64,000 nt of DNA from Desulfobacula toluolica Tol2 (lineage in GTDB: Bacteria > Desulfobacterota > Desulfobacteria > Desulfobacterales > Desulfobacteraceae): positions 2,379,501 to 2,443,500 of the forward strand of contig NC_018645.1 in NCBI RefSeq assembly GCF_000307105.1, in the 5' to 3' direction. Each line of letters opens with the position of its first letter. Within the stretch, counting starts at the first letter, position 1. The position numbers and the translations under genes were made by a program. Shown piece after piece: positions 53,313-62,482 of the stretch. The notes below the pieces were generated by a model. The model was not told the origin of the DNA. It was given only the letters and a program-made list of their open reading frames with translations, and searched no databases.

Positions 53313-55243
53313 ATCGGGATAGGACCCCCCATCACTGAGGAGCCCTCCCACACCACCGGACATACGGATCGCGTATCCGGCGGTTCGGCTGATCAGGCAG
53401 ATTAGTTCCCGGGCAGAAATAATCCAAGAGAAAGGAAATATTTGTTTGGCAGAGCCATGACAACCCATTTAACCCTGCTCATGCGCCAGTGTTTCTTGCG
53501 GGAATTTCCGCAAGTGACGGCATATTGAAACGGTATGCCTCGTTTAAGCAGGTTCCGGATTTTCGTTCCGGGATTTTTCCACTGTTTCCATACAACACAT
53601 CTCAAGCGGCGGATAATCCAGCCGTTCAAGGACTTGAATATGTGTCTTGCTTCGGTGAGACAGTAATAATTCCACCATCCCCTGATGTACATATTCAATT
53701 TATCAATGATCTGGGGAAGACTTAGACCACAGTTCCGGTTTGTTAATTCTCGAACCCTTTCTTTGAAGCGCTCGATTGTTTTCCGGTGTATGCGGATCTT
53801 GGTCTTGCCGCACATACTGATAAATGTGTAGCCGAGAAATTTGTCCAGCCATGGTCGGCTGACCTTGCTTTTCTCTTCATTGACCTTGAGCCTGAGCTTT
53901 ACGGTTATAAACCGTGTAACACTTTTCATAACACGTTCGGCCGCTTTCTTGCTCTTGAGATATATGACAAAGTCATCAGCGTATCTGACAAATTTATGCC
54001 CTCTTTTCTCCAACTCTTTATCCAGTTCATCCAAAACGATATTTGAAATCACTGGTGAAAGAGGGCCGCCTTGAGGAGTTCCTTCAGCGGCAGATACAAC
54101 CACCCCGTCGATCATGACACCGGCTGTTAAGTAACTTCGGATAAGCTTGAGAACCCGCTTATCCTTTATTCTTTCAGCCAGACGGCTCATGAGGCGGTCA
54201 TGGTTCACTCTGTCGAAAAATTTGGAAAGATCCATATTAACAGAGTGTGTATATCCTGAGAGCAGATAAACTTTGCCTTGGAGTATGGCATCATGCTGGG
54301 ATCTTCCAGGTCTGAATCCATGACTGGACTCAGAAAAATGCGGGTCCCATATTTGCTGCAATATCTCGCTGACGGCTTGCTGGATCAAACGATCCAAAAC
54401 TGTTGGAATGCCGAGCAGTCTTACTCCGCCATCGGGTTTAGGAATTTCTTTCCTTTTCACCGGTAATGGCTTGTAGTTTCCCTGCAGCAACTTTCCCTTA
54501 ACTTTGGGCCAGTGGCGTCTGAGGTAACCCGGTAGTTGATCAACGGTCATGTTGTCGATTCCAGGTGCCCCTTTGTTGCTACGGACCCTTTTTAATGCTC
54601 TGAACATGTTTCCCCTTTCAAGGATAAATTCCATGAGTCGGGAACTTTCTGTCGGACTTTCGGTGATCTGTAACGCTGTGAACATTTCCATCTGCTGTGG
54701 CAATATGTCCATAAGTATACACCTCCTATTTGTCTCTATCATTTACCCGTACCATTCGGTCCGGGCACCGTTCGGGCCTTCACCGGGGTGAGTCCTCCGT
54801 GGAATTCACGGCTCGTTTTCCTGCGGCTACTATGCCCTCTGCTGACTTCTTCCATGCGGTCGGAGCAGGTTACCCTGCCCTCAGCCAATTTCTGCCGCAC
54901 GCGGCATCCCAGGGCAGCATGGAAGATCTCCCGGGGTAAAACACACGTCTTTCAATACGTGGGTGCCGAGTATACGGACATTGCCTATAATGGATAGAGG
55001 ACTTTACCTTGTGTTGCAGGCTCGTCCCGCAAATGCACGCCTAACTCGATTTCTGTACGTCACCCCGTACTTTTGTGCCACTCCGCCTCGGCGAAGCCAC
55101 TGCCTTCCAGAGTACCGTCACCGGGACCCCGTTGTGATAACACTATGCCCTTCGCCTCCATCTGGCTGGGCTTGGGACTTGCCTTGACTTCCATAAAGGA
55201 AGATGCAGGCTCACCCTTAAGACGTGTGCCGTGCCCGGCACAC
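53313..55243 (-). mobile_element. Group IIC (attC-type) intron, copy 12
   Basis: 1931 bp, left flank CCCC, right flank AACAGGCGGG. Alleles TTGAAATC, AAATTCC and a private TTCCAGAGTACC. Confidence 0.93.
53402..54712 (-). CDS. ltrA: Group II intron reverse transcriptase/maturase, copy 12
   Basis: 436 residues, majority protein, motifs intact. Confidence 0.93.
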   Translation of the reverse strand: MDILPQQMEMFTALQITESPTESSRLMEFILERGNMFRALKRVRSNKGAPGIDNMTVDQLPGYLRRHWPKVKGKLLQGNYKPLPVKRKEIPKPDGGVRLLGIPTVLDRLIQQAVSEILQQIWDPHFSESSHGFRPGRSQHDAILQGKVYLLSGYTHSVNMDLSKFFDRVNHDRLMSRLAERIKDKRVLKLIRSYLTAGVMIDGVVVSAAEGTPQGGPLSPVISNIVLDELDKELEKRGHKFVRYADDFVIYLKSKKAAERVMKSVTRFITVKLRLKVNEEKSKVSRPWLDKFLGYTFISMCGKTKIRIHRKTIERFKERVRELTNRNCGLSLPQIIDKLNMYIRGWWNYYCLTEARHIFKSLNGWIIRRLRCVVWKQWKNPGTKIRNLLKRGIPFQYAVTCGNSRKKHWRMSRVKWVVMALPNKYFLSLGLFLPGN

Positions 55244-55361
55244 AACAGGCGGGTGAACCGGACAGCAAGGGTCTCCTTCTTTTTAAAGGTTAAAAAACTT
55301 TTAAATGATGCGCTTTCAATGAACTTTATTGGAAACCCTTGCTGCCCGTTACCCAAACGTT
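55244..55361 (+). repeat. attC site with an intron at each end
   Basis: AAC 55244-55246 abuts intron 12. The R' GTT (55359-55361) abuts the 5' end of a different group II intron. Last recognisable attC of the window. Confidence 0.82.
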
Positions 55362-55814
55362 GTCGCGCCGAGGAAAGCTTGGCGTATCTTGCAGGGTGAA
55401 AGTCCCTGTCGGGAGGAAATCAGTAATGATTTCTGTAAGGATTAGCCACCCACCCGTATCGAGCCTTGGACCCATGGCGGAGTTGTATGAATGAATGCAG
55501 CGAACAAATAAAGGATTAGTAACCGTGCCGAGGCACGAGGCTCGGTACTAATCCTATGGTTCAAGAAGCCGCGGATCAATAGGGGGAAAGGTTAACGATT
55601 TGCTGGATGTGTTTATGACAAGATGTGATTAAAATATCAAAAGATGGCCTTTATCCTGATGTAAAAATCAAAATTCAGGTCGTTTTCAGCCCTTAAAACC
55701 CAGGTCAAAAATTAAAATACCGTCAATTTGGCGTACGGATACTGAAGCATGTCGATAGTCATTTATCAGGCTGTTTTTAAAGTCGAGCAACACCGGGTAG
55801 TCAGTTTTGTGAAG

Positions 55815-56900
55815 TTATCCGGGCCTGCCTCTTGGTTCCGGCTTTGCAAAGAAAATAAATTTCAAATCATGCCCGCAATGGCTGCATTTAATACCCGGTA
55901 TTTCAAGTTCCGGGATTTTAATAAAAAGAGCAATAATGTCATGGATGAATGAGATGAGTTCACGGATTTTTTCTATGGACAATGCGCTGTTGGGATTGAG
56001 AAATCCATAATGTCTAATTTTCATAAACCCTTTGGGAAGAACATGCTGCAAGAACCGTCGGATAAACTCCATGGCATCCAATGCCATAGTTTTCCACTTC
56101 TTTTTTTCACGGTCTTTATATAAAAATTTGATGACGCCATTTTCAATGCTTTTAATACGATTATTGGAGATGGCAACCCGGAACACATATCTTGAAAGAT
56201 AGCGCAGGGAATTTTGTCCCTGCCCCACGGCCTGGCTGTCAATCACCCATTGCTGTTTCCATACTGCGGAATCAATTTTATCGAGCAGCCCGGCTTTTTT
56301 TATGGCATCTTTGAATTTGGCTTTAAAAATGACCGCCAGAGGTTTTGTGTGAACAAACAGATCCTGTCTGGAAGAAAGCCATTGGTCATTATCAGATAAA
56401 GCACCTCCGGGAATTATTATATGCAAATGTGGATGATACTGAAGCATGCCGCCCCATGTGTGGAGGGCTGCCAGATATCCGATTCGATCAGATCCGATAA
56501 ACCGTGTATCTTGTGCCAGTTTTTTCAGGGCTTCATTGGTGCATGAAAACAGGGCACCATAAGATAATTTTTGATGAGACCTTACAACATCCCGCAGGCC
56601 CTGGGGAAGTGTAATGGTTAACAGGAAATAATAGGTCGGCAGTAGCTTTTTCATCTGCTGATCCAGCCATTGGTCCGCTTTACTCTGCTGACAGTTGGGA
56701 CAATGACGATTGCCGCAGCAGCAGTGAATAAAATGCAGATTACGGCAGTCATCACATTCATACACCATTGTTCCAAAGGAACCCTTTCTGCAGGCACTGA
56801 TATCCCGTATGGTTTTTTTATGAGACTTCGGCATTCGATCTCCATAAAGTGTCAGATATTTCGGCCCATACATTTGGAAGATTTTTTGAACAGCACTCAT
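55815..56900 (-). CDS. IS91-family HUH transposase, copy E
   Basis: 361 residues; Gly for Ala in SQAVGQGQN just before the catalytic Tyr region; otherwise as copy C. Confidence 0.92.
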   Translation of the reverse strand: MSAVQKIFQMYGPKYLTLYGDRMPKSHKKTIRDISACRKGSFGTMVYECDDCRNLHFIHCCCGNRHCPNCQQSKADQWLDQQMKKLLPTYYFLLTITLPQGLRDVVRSHQKLSYGALFSCTNEALKKLAQDTRFIGSDRIGYLAALHTWGGMLQYHPHLHIIIPGGALSDNDQWLSSRQDLFVHTKPLAVIFKAKFKDAIKKAGLLDKIDSAVWKQQWVIDSQAVGQGQNSLRYLSRYVFRVAISNNRIKSIENGVIKFLYKDREKKKWKTMALDAMEFIRRFLQHVLPKGFMKIRHYGFLNPNSALSIEKIRELISFIHDIIALFIKIPELEIPGIKCSHCGHDLKFIFFAKPEPRGRPG

Positions 56901-57772
56901 GACAACACCCCCTGCATGACTTTGGAAACTTTGTCATTGGAATCAACTTGGGCCTGTGTGGTCACATGCAGATAAATCATGGTGCTTTTAAGGGTTTTAT
57001 GGCCTAATATTTTTTGCACATGGCGTATGGGGATATTAGCTTCCAGCAAATGCGTCGCATAGGCATGGCGGAAGACATGAGGGTGAACATGTTTTTTAAA
57101 CTTCAGGCGTTTCAAAGTAGATCGCAAAACGCCTTGAACCCCACTGTCACTGACATGATTTTTGGCATATTGAGCGTCCTTACCGCCATTGCGGCCCAAA
57201 GCAGGGAATATCCATTTTGAATTGCGATGGGTTTTATAGTATTTGCGCAACGTCAACAGGGTTATTTTGGGTAAAGGCACCGTCCTGTCCATGGCACCCT
57301 TTCCACCGTGAATATGCACAAGTCCCCTGTCGGAAAGAATATCTTTGACCTGAAGTGTTGTTGCCTCCCTTAAACGCAGTCCCATGGAATATAATGTCAA
57401 ATAAAATGCATGACTTTGCACAGTGGGAAGGGCATAAATAATCTTTCTGACTTCCTCCAGACTCAGAATAGTCGGTAAGGTCTGCTCACGCTTCCATTTG
57501 ATGTCGTTGAAAATGTTCCAGGACCGGACCAGCGTTTTGGTAAAAAAATGCTGAATACCAGAGTAACTGATCCGCAGAGTAGCAGCGCTCCAGCCGAATT
57601 CATTCTGGCAGCAAAGCCAGTATTGACGGAGCTGTTCTTCAGTGATATCTTCTAATGGTTTATTGTAAAAGCGCTGTAGTCTTAAAACCGAACTGGTATA
57701 GGATTGAATGCTCCTTTTTGCATAACCGGCAAGTTGGAGATCTTCTTTAAAACGTTTGATTAAATTGCTCAT
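56897..57772 (-). CDS. Tyrosine recombinase of IS91-like element, copy E
   Basis: 291 residues; Gln for His in LRLQRFYNK; catalytic residues unchanged. Confidence 0.92.
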   Translation of the reverse strand: MSNLIKRFKEDLQLAGYAKRSIQSYTSSVLRLQRFYNKPLEDITEEQLRQYWLCCQNEFGWSAATLRISYSGIQHFFTKTLVRSWNIFNDIKWKREQTLPTILSLEEVRKIIYALPTVQSHAFYLTLYSMGLRLREATTLQVKDILSDRGLVHIHGGKGAMDRTVPLPKITLLTLRKYYKTHRNSKWIFPALGRNGGKDAQYAKNHVSDSGVQGVLRSTLKRLKFKKHVHPHVFRHAYATHLLEANIPIRHVQKILGHKTLKSTMIYLHVTTQAQVDSNDKVSKVMQGVLS

Positions 57773-57849
57773 GGTATCTTCCTTTTTTCTTTAACCTTGT
57801 CGGGTGAAGATACCGACCTGCAAGCCGGTAACAAGATACCATGAGCAAT
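57764..57849 (-). promoter_or_regulatory. int leader hairpin, copy E
   Basis: Same 17-base arms over the int ATG at 57772. Confidence 0.5.
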
Positions 57850-58339
57850 GGAATTGAACAATGATGATACGGCTTAATCTGCCGCGTAGCGGCTTACTTG
57901 AACAAGATGGGTTAAGCGTAGGCAGAGAATTTTGTAGGCCGTAGTGGTGGTCGCGCACCCTGAAGTGCTGGTACAGCTTCGAAATGGTAATTACGGATGC
58001 CGAGGGTTTTAACGTACACCGAAGGCAACACAGAAGCATTCGTTTAATGGCAAGAATGTGGAGGTCCGCCGGAGTCCACAGGCCGTGGCATGCAAAAAGA
58101 GATACGCTTTAGAACTCGGGAAGCCCCAAAGGTTCCAGGAGATTATGGCACATTATACCAGTGAAATGTTGGAAAATAATTTCTGGTGGGAGGAAAGTCG
58201 GGATGCCGACGGACCTCTACACGCCGATGGGGTGTCTTATCAGGCATACTACTCAGAGGTGGGGAAAGCCCACTACACGGGGAAGGACCTGACGGAAGTA
58301 TGTAGCCCGCAAAGGAAACTCGTACCGGACAATGTAGGG

Positions 58340-58488
58340 CTGGAACAATGCGAGCAAACCTCACTACGGGGAATAGCAATTAAAGCAAAAGCAGATGGAA
58401 AACACCGTTTTCAAGACCTGTACCGATGTCTGAATGCCCCATTTTTACACACCTGTTGGAAGGACTTGAACAAGAAGGCCGCCAGTGG
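58340..58488 (+). pseudogene. ltrA: N-terminal remnant of a group II intron reverse transcriptase
   Basis: The frame reads LEQCEQTSLRGIAIKAKADG, then HRFQDLYRCLNAPFLHTCWK and DLNKKAASG, the RT-0 region of group II maturases, then stops at an IS boundary. The usual first codon is CTG here (58340), perhaps a mutated ATG. Not related closely to the other intron's protein. Confidence 0.75.
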
Positions 58489-58544
58489 CCCCCTGTGTCA
58501 GGATAGATGTCGCCTCAATTAAAAATTAAATTTGGGGCATTGAG

Positions 58545-59093
58545 GTGATAAATATAGGATATTCTATTCAATTAAAAGAAGCTGTGTTAAAAAAGGTGTT
58601 ACAGGGAAACAAACCCCACCATGAAATTGCAAAAGAATTAGGTGTTGGCCGGTCTACAATCGGTAAATGGTTAAGAGAATACAAACAAAACGGAAGCATA
58701 AAATTGAAATCAAAAGAAAAACGCCCCAAAGACTGGACAGCCGAAGAACGTATTTCAGCAATAATTAAAATAGGTTCCATGACTGCTGACGAACGCACTG
58801 CCTGGTGCCTCAAAAATGGTATTTTTATACATAATTTGGACCAGTGGAAAAAAGATGCCATATCAGCAATAATCCCGAAGGCGAATAAAGAACAAATTGA
58901 AGAACACAAAAATCTTAAAAAAGAAATCGTTGCTCTAAAAAAAGACCTGTCCCGTAAAGACAAAGCTCTGGCAGAAACAGCAGCCTTGCTGGTTCTTAAA
59001 AAAAAGCCCAGGAAATCTGGGTGGAGTCAGAGGACGATTGATCAGTCAAGAAGACAAAAAAACTGTGCTGAAATTGATTTCAGAGGCCTGTAA
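58545..59093 (+). CDS. IS3-like OrfA, helix-turn-helix transposase subunit
   Basis: 182 residues from GTG (first codons inside the 67-bp repeat). HTH SIQLKEAVLKKVLQGNKPHHEIAKELGVGRSTIGKWLREY; second helical part and a Lys/Glu-rich coiled coil (ANKEQIEEHKNLKKEIVALKKDLSRKDK). Overlaps the following frame by 56 bases in a different phase, as in two-ORF IS elements. Confidence 0.75.
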   Translation: MINIGYSIQLKEAVLKKVLQGNKPHHEIAKELGVGRSTIGKWLREYKQNGSIKLKSKEKRPKDWTAEERISAIIKIGSMTADERTAWCLKNGIFIHNLDQWKKDAISAIIPKANKEQIEEHKNLKKEIVALKKDLSRKDKALAETAALLVLKKKPRKSGWSQRTIDQSRRQKNCAEIDFRGL

Positions 59094-59418
59094 ATCAGGG
59101 GCACGAAAAAGCAAGGCAGCCCAATTATTGGGACTGACCATTCGAACCCTTCAGCGGTGGAGTAAAAATGGCCTATTGGACAGCCGAAAAGGCTCCCGAG
59201 CCGACCCTGGTAACAAATTGTCTGATGATGAAAAGACCCGGATAGCCAATGTATTAGAGTCGCCTGAATTTGCTGAGTCCAATCCAAATCAGATCGTACC
59301 AATACTTGCTTACCAGGGAATTTATCTGGGTTCTGAATCAACCATGTACAGAATTCTTAGCCCATCTTTTCGACCTAATGTTAAAATCTACTATAATTAC
59401 AGCTTGTTATATTTTTAA
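59038..59418 (+). pseudogene. Truncated OrfB of the same element
   Basis: Start MISQEDKKTVLKLISEACKS, with RTLQRWSKNGLLDSRKGSR and QIVPILAYQGIYLGSESTMYRIL, is the HTH-containing N-terminus of an IS3-type OrfB. After about 59360 the sequence is unrelated (IS1634-like end), so the catalytic core is lost. Confidence 0.7.
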
Positions 59419-60531
59419 TTTGTTCGTTATGGCACTACTTTTATTGATTACTCTTTTAACCGTTTCTCCCGGATGAAAACTGATCCCCAAGGCAGAATAA
59501 ATTTCCTGTTGCCTTGGTTCGGGGCGGCTACTCTTTCTAACATGCACGATATCATCATTTTTACAGCGCATTGAAACGGTGGTTCTATTTTGGCCTGCCA
59601 GCTGTTCTCTCAATCCAGACCAACCAGTGTCAATATCGACCTTTTTAAGCCGGTATCGGATACAATGAACCAAATGATAGGCCAAGACGCTTATAAAAAG
59701 ATGACCTGTTATACGTTCTGTCACCTGATGAAAAACAGGCCTCATTCCCAGTTCAGATTTTAATGAACGAAAAACAGATTCCAGGTCCGTCAACATTGTA
59801 TAGGTTCGCCAAAGCGTATTTTCATCCAGATCCTTGTGACTCGTTCTAAGGCAATATACTCCGGGAAATCCATCCTTTGTATCTGGCTCGGCTTTGCGGG
59901 TCCAACTGAGTTTTACTGCATTACCACTTTTGTCGTCTTTGGAAATATCTATTTTATAGAGCTTGGAAGCTTTGGAATATTTTTGCTTCAACCGACCTGT
60001 TTTTTCCAAAACTTTATCGTATTTCTTCAGCCGGTCCTTGATATGCAGCCCAGCCTCAAGGTGTTTGAGGGCCTCTTCAAATCGTTCGGTAAAACGATTA
60101 TTTATAGCCAGCTCCTTTTTTGCTCGCTGTGTTGAGTGACAATACAGCAGCACTTCATTTTTTTCTGAATCAATTACCTTTTGCGCTTTTACGGTGTATC
60201 CATGGTCTTGCTTGACCACAACAGCCTCGTCTTCATCGAACTGCCGATGGCGCTTACGGCTGACAACAATATATGGATATTTATTCTCCTTGAGCCACTC
60301 AATATTGTCATCGGAGGCAATTCCGGCATCCATCACAATCGTTGCTTTTTTCGGCTCAAATATATTTGGATTTCGGCCTTTTCTTTCCAGCCCTTTGATC
60401 ATTTTTTTTAAAGTTGACGACTCGCTTACATTACCCTCAAATACTTGGCTTGATTTTGGGAAACCGCTGCTATCAAGCATTAAAGCCAACGTCACCAGAG
60501 GGCAATCCGTCCTTTTTTCTTTGGAACGACC
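59407..60531 (-). pseudogene. IS1634-family transposase, N-terminally truncated
   Basis: The frame enters from the 67-bp repeat as KYGRSKEKRTDCPLVTLALM, then DSSGFPKSSQVFEGNVSES, IVMDAGIASDDNIEWLK, LLYCHSTQRAKKE and YTMLTDLESVFRSLKSELGMRPV. About 375 residues of a ~550-residue family; the N-terminal third and the first catalytic region are missing. Confidence 0.8.
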
Positions 60532-60664
60532 ATATTTATCACCTCAATGCCCCAAATTTAATTTTTAATTGAGGCGACATCTATCCTGACACAGGGGGGT
60601 ATTGGCACACGCTGATTTTATATCGAGTACCTTTTTAGTTGGGTGTGTCCCACCTTTTACATAT

Positions 60665-60766
60665 CTATATAGAGGTTTTTTCCATAATGTTTTGTTCTGT
60701 ACCTGAATTTATGAACTCAGTAACATCAGCCGACAAATATTTTATTGCCTGATAAATTTTTTATAT
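60665..60766 (-). pseudogene. Displaced C-terminal tail of the DDE transposase at 62483
   Basis: On the minus strand KIYQAIKYLSADVTEFINSG and TEQNIMEKTSI then TAG. It joins in sense to ...ATRKHYI at 62503 if the IS110 element is taken out. Confidence 0.55.
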
Positions 60767-61130
60767 GTAACACTACCCCCGAAAAAGGGAATAACGCTCC
60801 ATCGGTTTATGGTTTTACTCCAAAAACACTTTGATTGATTTCCAAGTTTGAATTATCCAATCGATAAAGTATTTTCCGTCAAGTTAATAATTCAAGCACA
60901 GAAGGTAATTTCTTAAATTATCAGTAATGGCCAGCTTATTTAAATAAGTTTTATATACGTAGTTCCCTTGGCAGGGACTAACAGTTCGTTGTGCAAAAAA
61001 CCGACCAGTCATGTTATATTCGCGCTCTAAGGCTTCACTTTAACATCCGACTTTTTTTACTGAATCAATAATCTCTTTATCTGCTGTACTCCTTTAAACA
61101 ATATCTGCATAAAGCCCTTTGCTAAGTCAA
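60767..61130 (-). ncRNA. Candidate guide RNA region of the IS110 element
   Basis: 364 bp without a gene downstream of the transposase. The position is that used for the guide RNA by the IS1111 branch. I have not folded it, and loops matching the target (near TTATAT) and donor ends have not been identified. Confidence 0.3.
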
Positions 61131-62387
61131 TTAACCTTCACAAGGCACGAGTTTCATTCCTAATCCATCCGCCTTTTTGGCCAAATTTTTCAACATTCTT
61201 TGCTTATTGGGCTTGCTTAAATACTCTTCTCCAAGGTCTTTATACCTGTCGCCATTTTTGATGATGCTGTAAATGGCTTTTGCCATCCTATGGGCTATGG
61301 CAACAATTGCTTTTCTGGCACCCCGTCTGGACTTCAGTTTATAATATTTGGCCTTGTAGTATGATCCCTTTTTCTTAATCGCTGCCCATGCAGCCTGGAC
61401 TAAAATCGTTTTAAATGGATGATTTCGAACCGCGTTTCGGCCACTTTTCCTTTTACCTGCGCTTTCATTGTTTCCAGGGCACAATCCCGCCCATGAAACA
61501 AAGGCTGACATGGTTTTGAATTCAGCCAGTGTAATCCCGACTTCTCCAATAATGGATTGTGCTGATTTTTTATCGATTCCGGGAACTTCATCTAATCTTT
61601 CCAGCAAATCATTGTGGTCTCGTGTCAGCAATTCCAGCCTGGCATTAATTTGGTCAATCTGCCGTTGAAACATATTAATGGCCTCCATCATGCCAATCAG
61701 TTGAAATTGATGGTGATCTTTAAAATACCCATGGAGGCTTCTATACAATTCAGGAATCTTCTTTTTAAGGCTTCCTTTTGTGCATTCCTGAACCTTTTCC
61801 AGAGTCAGTTCATCGTTTTTACATAACAACTCAATGAGATTCAGGCCGGTAAGGCCAAATAGATCAGAAACGATTGAATCAATTTTAATATTTGCCGTAA
61901 TAAACAACTTATGAACACGTCGCTTATAATCCGCGAGAGATTCGGTATATGTCTTTCTTAATCGGGATAATTCACGCCATTCCCGGACATGTTCAGGAGG
62001 AATAAAACTACCTTTTACCAATCCGTGACGAAGAAGCCCGGCAAGCCATTTACTGTCACAAATGTCTGTTTTCCTGCCAGGGACATTTTTAATATGCCTG
62101 GCATTCACCAAAACAACCTCCATCGTATCTTCAATGGTATTATAAACCGGATGCCAATATACTCCGGTACTTTCCATTGCCACGATAGGACAGTTATTTT
62201 CAATTAACCAGGTTTTCATTTTCTGAAGATCTTGAGTAAATGATGAATACTCTTGTATCTCGTGTTGTTCTTTTCCATTATCATCTACAGTGATTAAACA
62301 AACCGAAATTTTATCTTTATGAACATCTAAACCGCAACAAATTGGGTGAACAATTTGGATTAATGTGCTATTTGATCTCTTGGTCAT
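61131..62387 (-). CDS. IS110-family DEDD transposase
   Basis: 418 residues. RuvC-like DEDD site: D21 in CGLDVHKDK, E72 in AMESTGVYW, D108 and D111 in GRKTDICDSKWLA. The C-terminal Transposase_20 domain has DEVPGIDKKSAQSIIGEVG and SWAGLCPGNNESAGKRKSGR with the catalytic Ser in NESAG. Intact. Confidence 0.93.
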   Translation of the reverse strand: MTKRSNSTLIQIVHPICCGLDVHKDKISVCLITVDDNGKEQHEIQEYSSFTQDLQKMKTWLIENNCPIVAMESTGVYWHPVYNTIEDTMEVVLVNARHIKNVPGRKTDICDSKWLAGLLRHGLVKGSFIPPEHVREWRELSRLRKTYTESLADYKRRVHKLFITANIKIDSIVSDLFGLTGLNLIELLCKNDELTLEKVQECTKGSLKKKIPELYRSLHGYFKDHHQFQLIGMMEAINMFQRQIDQINARLELLTRDHNDLLERLDEVPGIDKKSAQSIIGEVGITLAEFKTMSAFVSWAGLCPGNNESAGKRKSGRNAVRNHPFKTILVQAAWAAIKKKGSYYKAKYYKLKSRRGARKAIVAIAHRMAKAIYSIIKNGDRYKDLGEEYLSKPNKQRMLKNLAKKADGLGMKLVPCEG

Positions 62388-62482
62388 GGCTCTCCTCTTT
62401 CTAATTTCTTGGTCGAAAAAAAAATTGGATAGTTATGACCATTTTTCAAATTTTGCAAGTGTTTCATGCTTCGTTGTGTCCT

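Larger units (their letters stand above)
55506..57900 (-). mobile_element. IS91-like element copy E
   Basis: 2395 bp, AAC at 55503-55505 and 57901-57903. The only copy not at an attC: it lies in domain I of the second group II intron, at GCGAAC|AAG. Confidence 0.9.
55362..58488 (+). mobile_element. Second, unrelated group II intron, 5' part, split and truncated
   Basis: Starts GTCGCGCCGAGG after the attC R' GTT. Domain I features such as TTGCAGGGTGAAAGTCCCTG follow, then IS91-like copy E (55506-57900), then more domain I-IV sequence and the start of a reverse-transcriptase gene, which is cut off at 58488. Orientation is plus, opposite to the 1931-bp introns. The 3' end with domains V-VI is absent. 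Confidence 0.75.
58489..60598. repeat. 67-bp perfect inverted repeats bounding a composite of IS fragments
   Basis: 58489-58555 (CCCCCTGTGTCAGG...GATAAATAT) is the exact reverse complement of 60532-60598. The left copy includes the start of an OrfA gene; the right copy breaks into a transposase frame. Between them are an OrfA/OrfB fragment on the plus strand and an IS1634-like fragment on the minus strand. Confidence 0.75.

Noticed and set aside
2293-55243. Many plus-strand open frames of 60-90 codons recurring at each intron and IS91-like copy
   Set aside because: They repeat with the element because they are antisense or out-of-frame readings of the reverse transcriptase, transposase and recombinase genes, without ribosome sites or recognisable domains.
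156-55361. CRISPR array, because of regularly recurring similar repeats
   Set aside because: Repeats are about 122 bp with internal dyad symmetry and separate gene-sized segments; no short repeats with uniform spacers and no cas genes are present.
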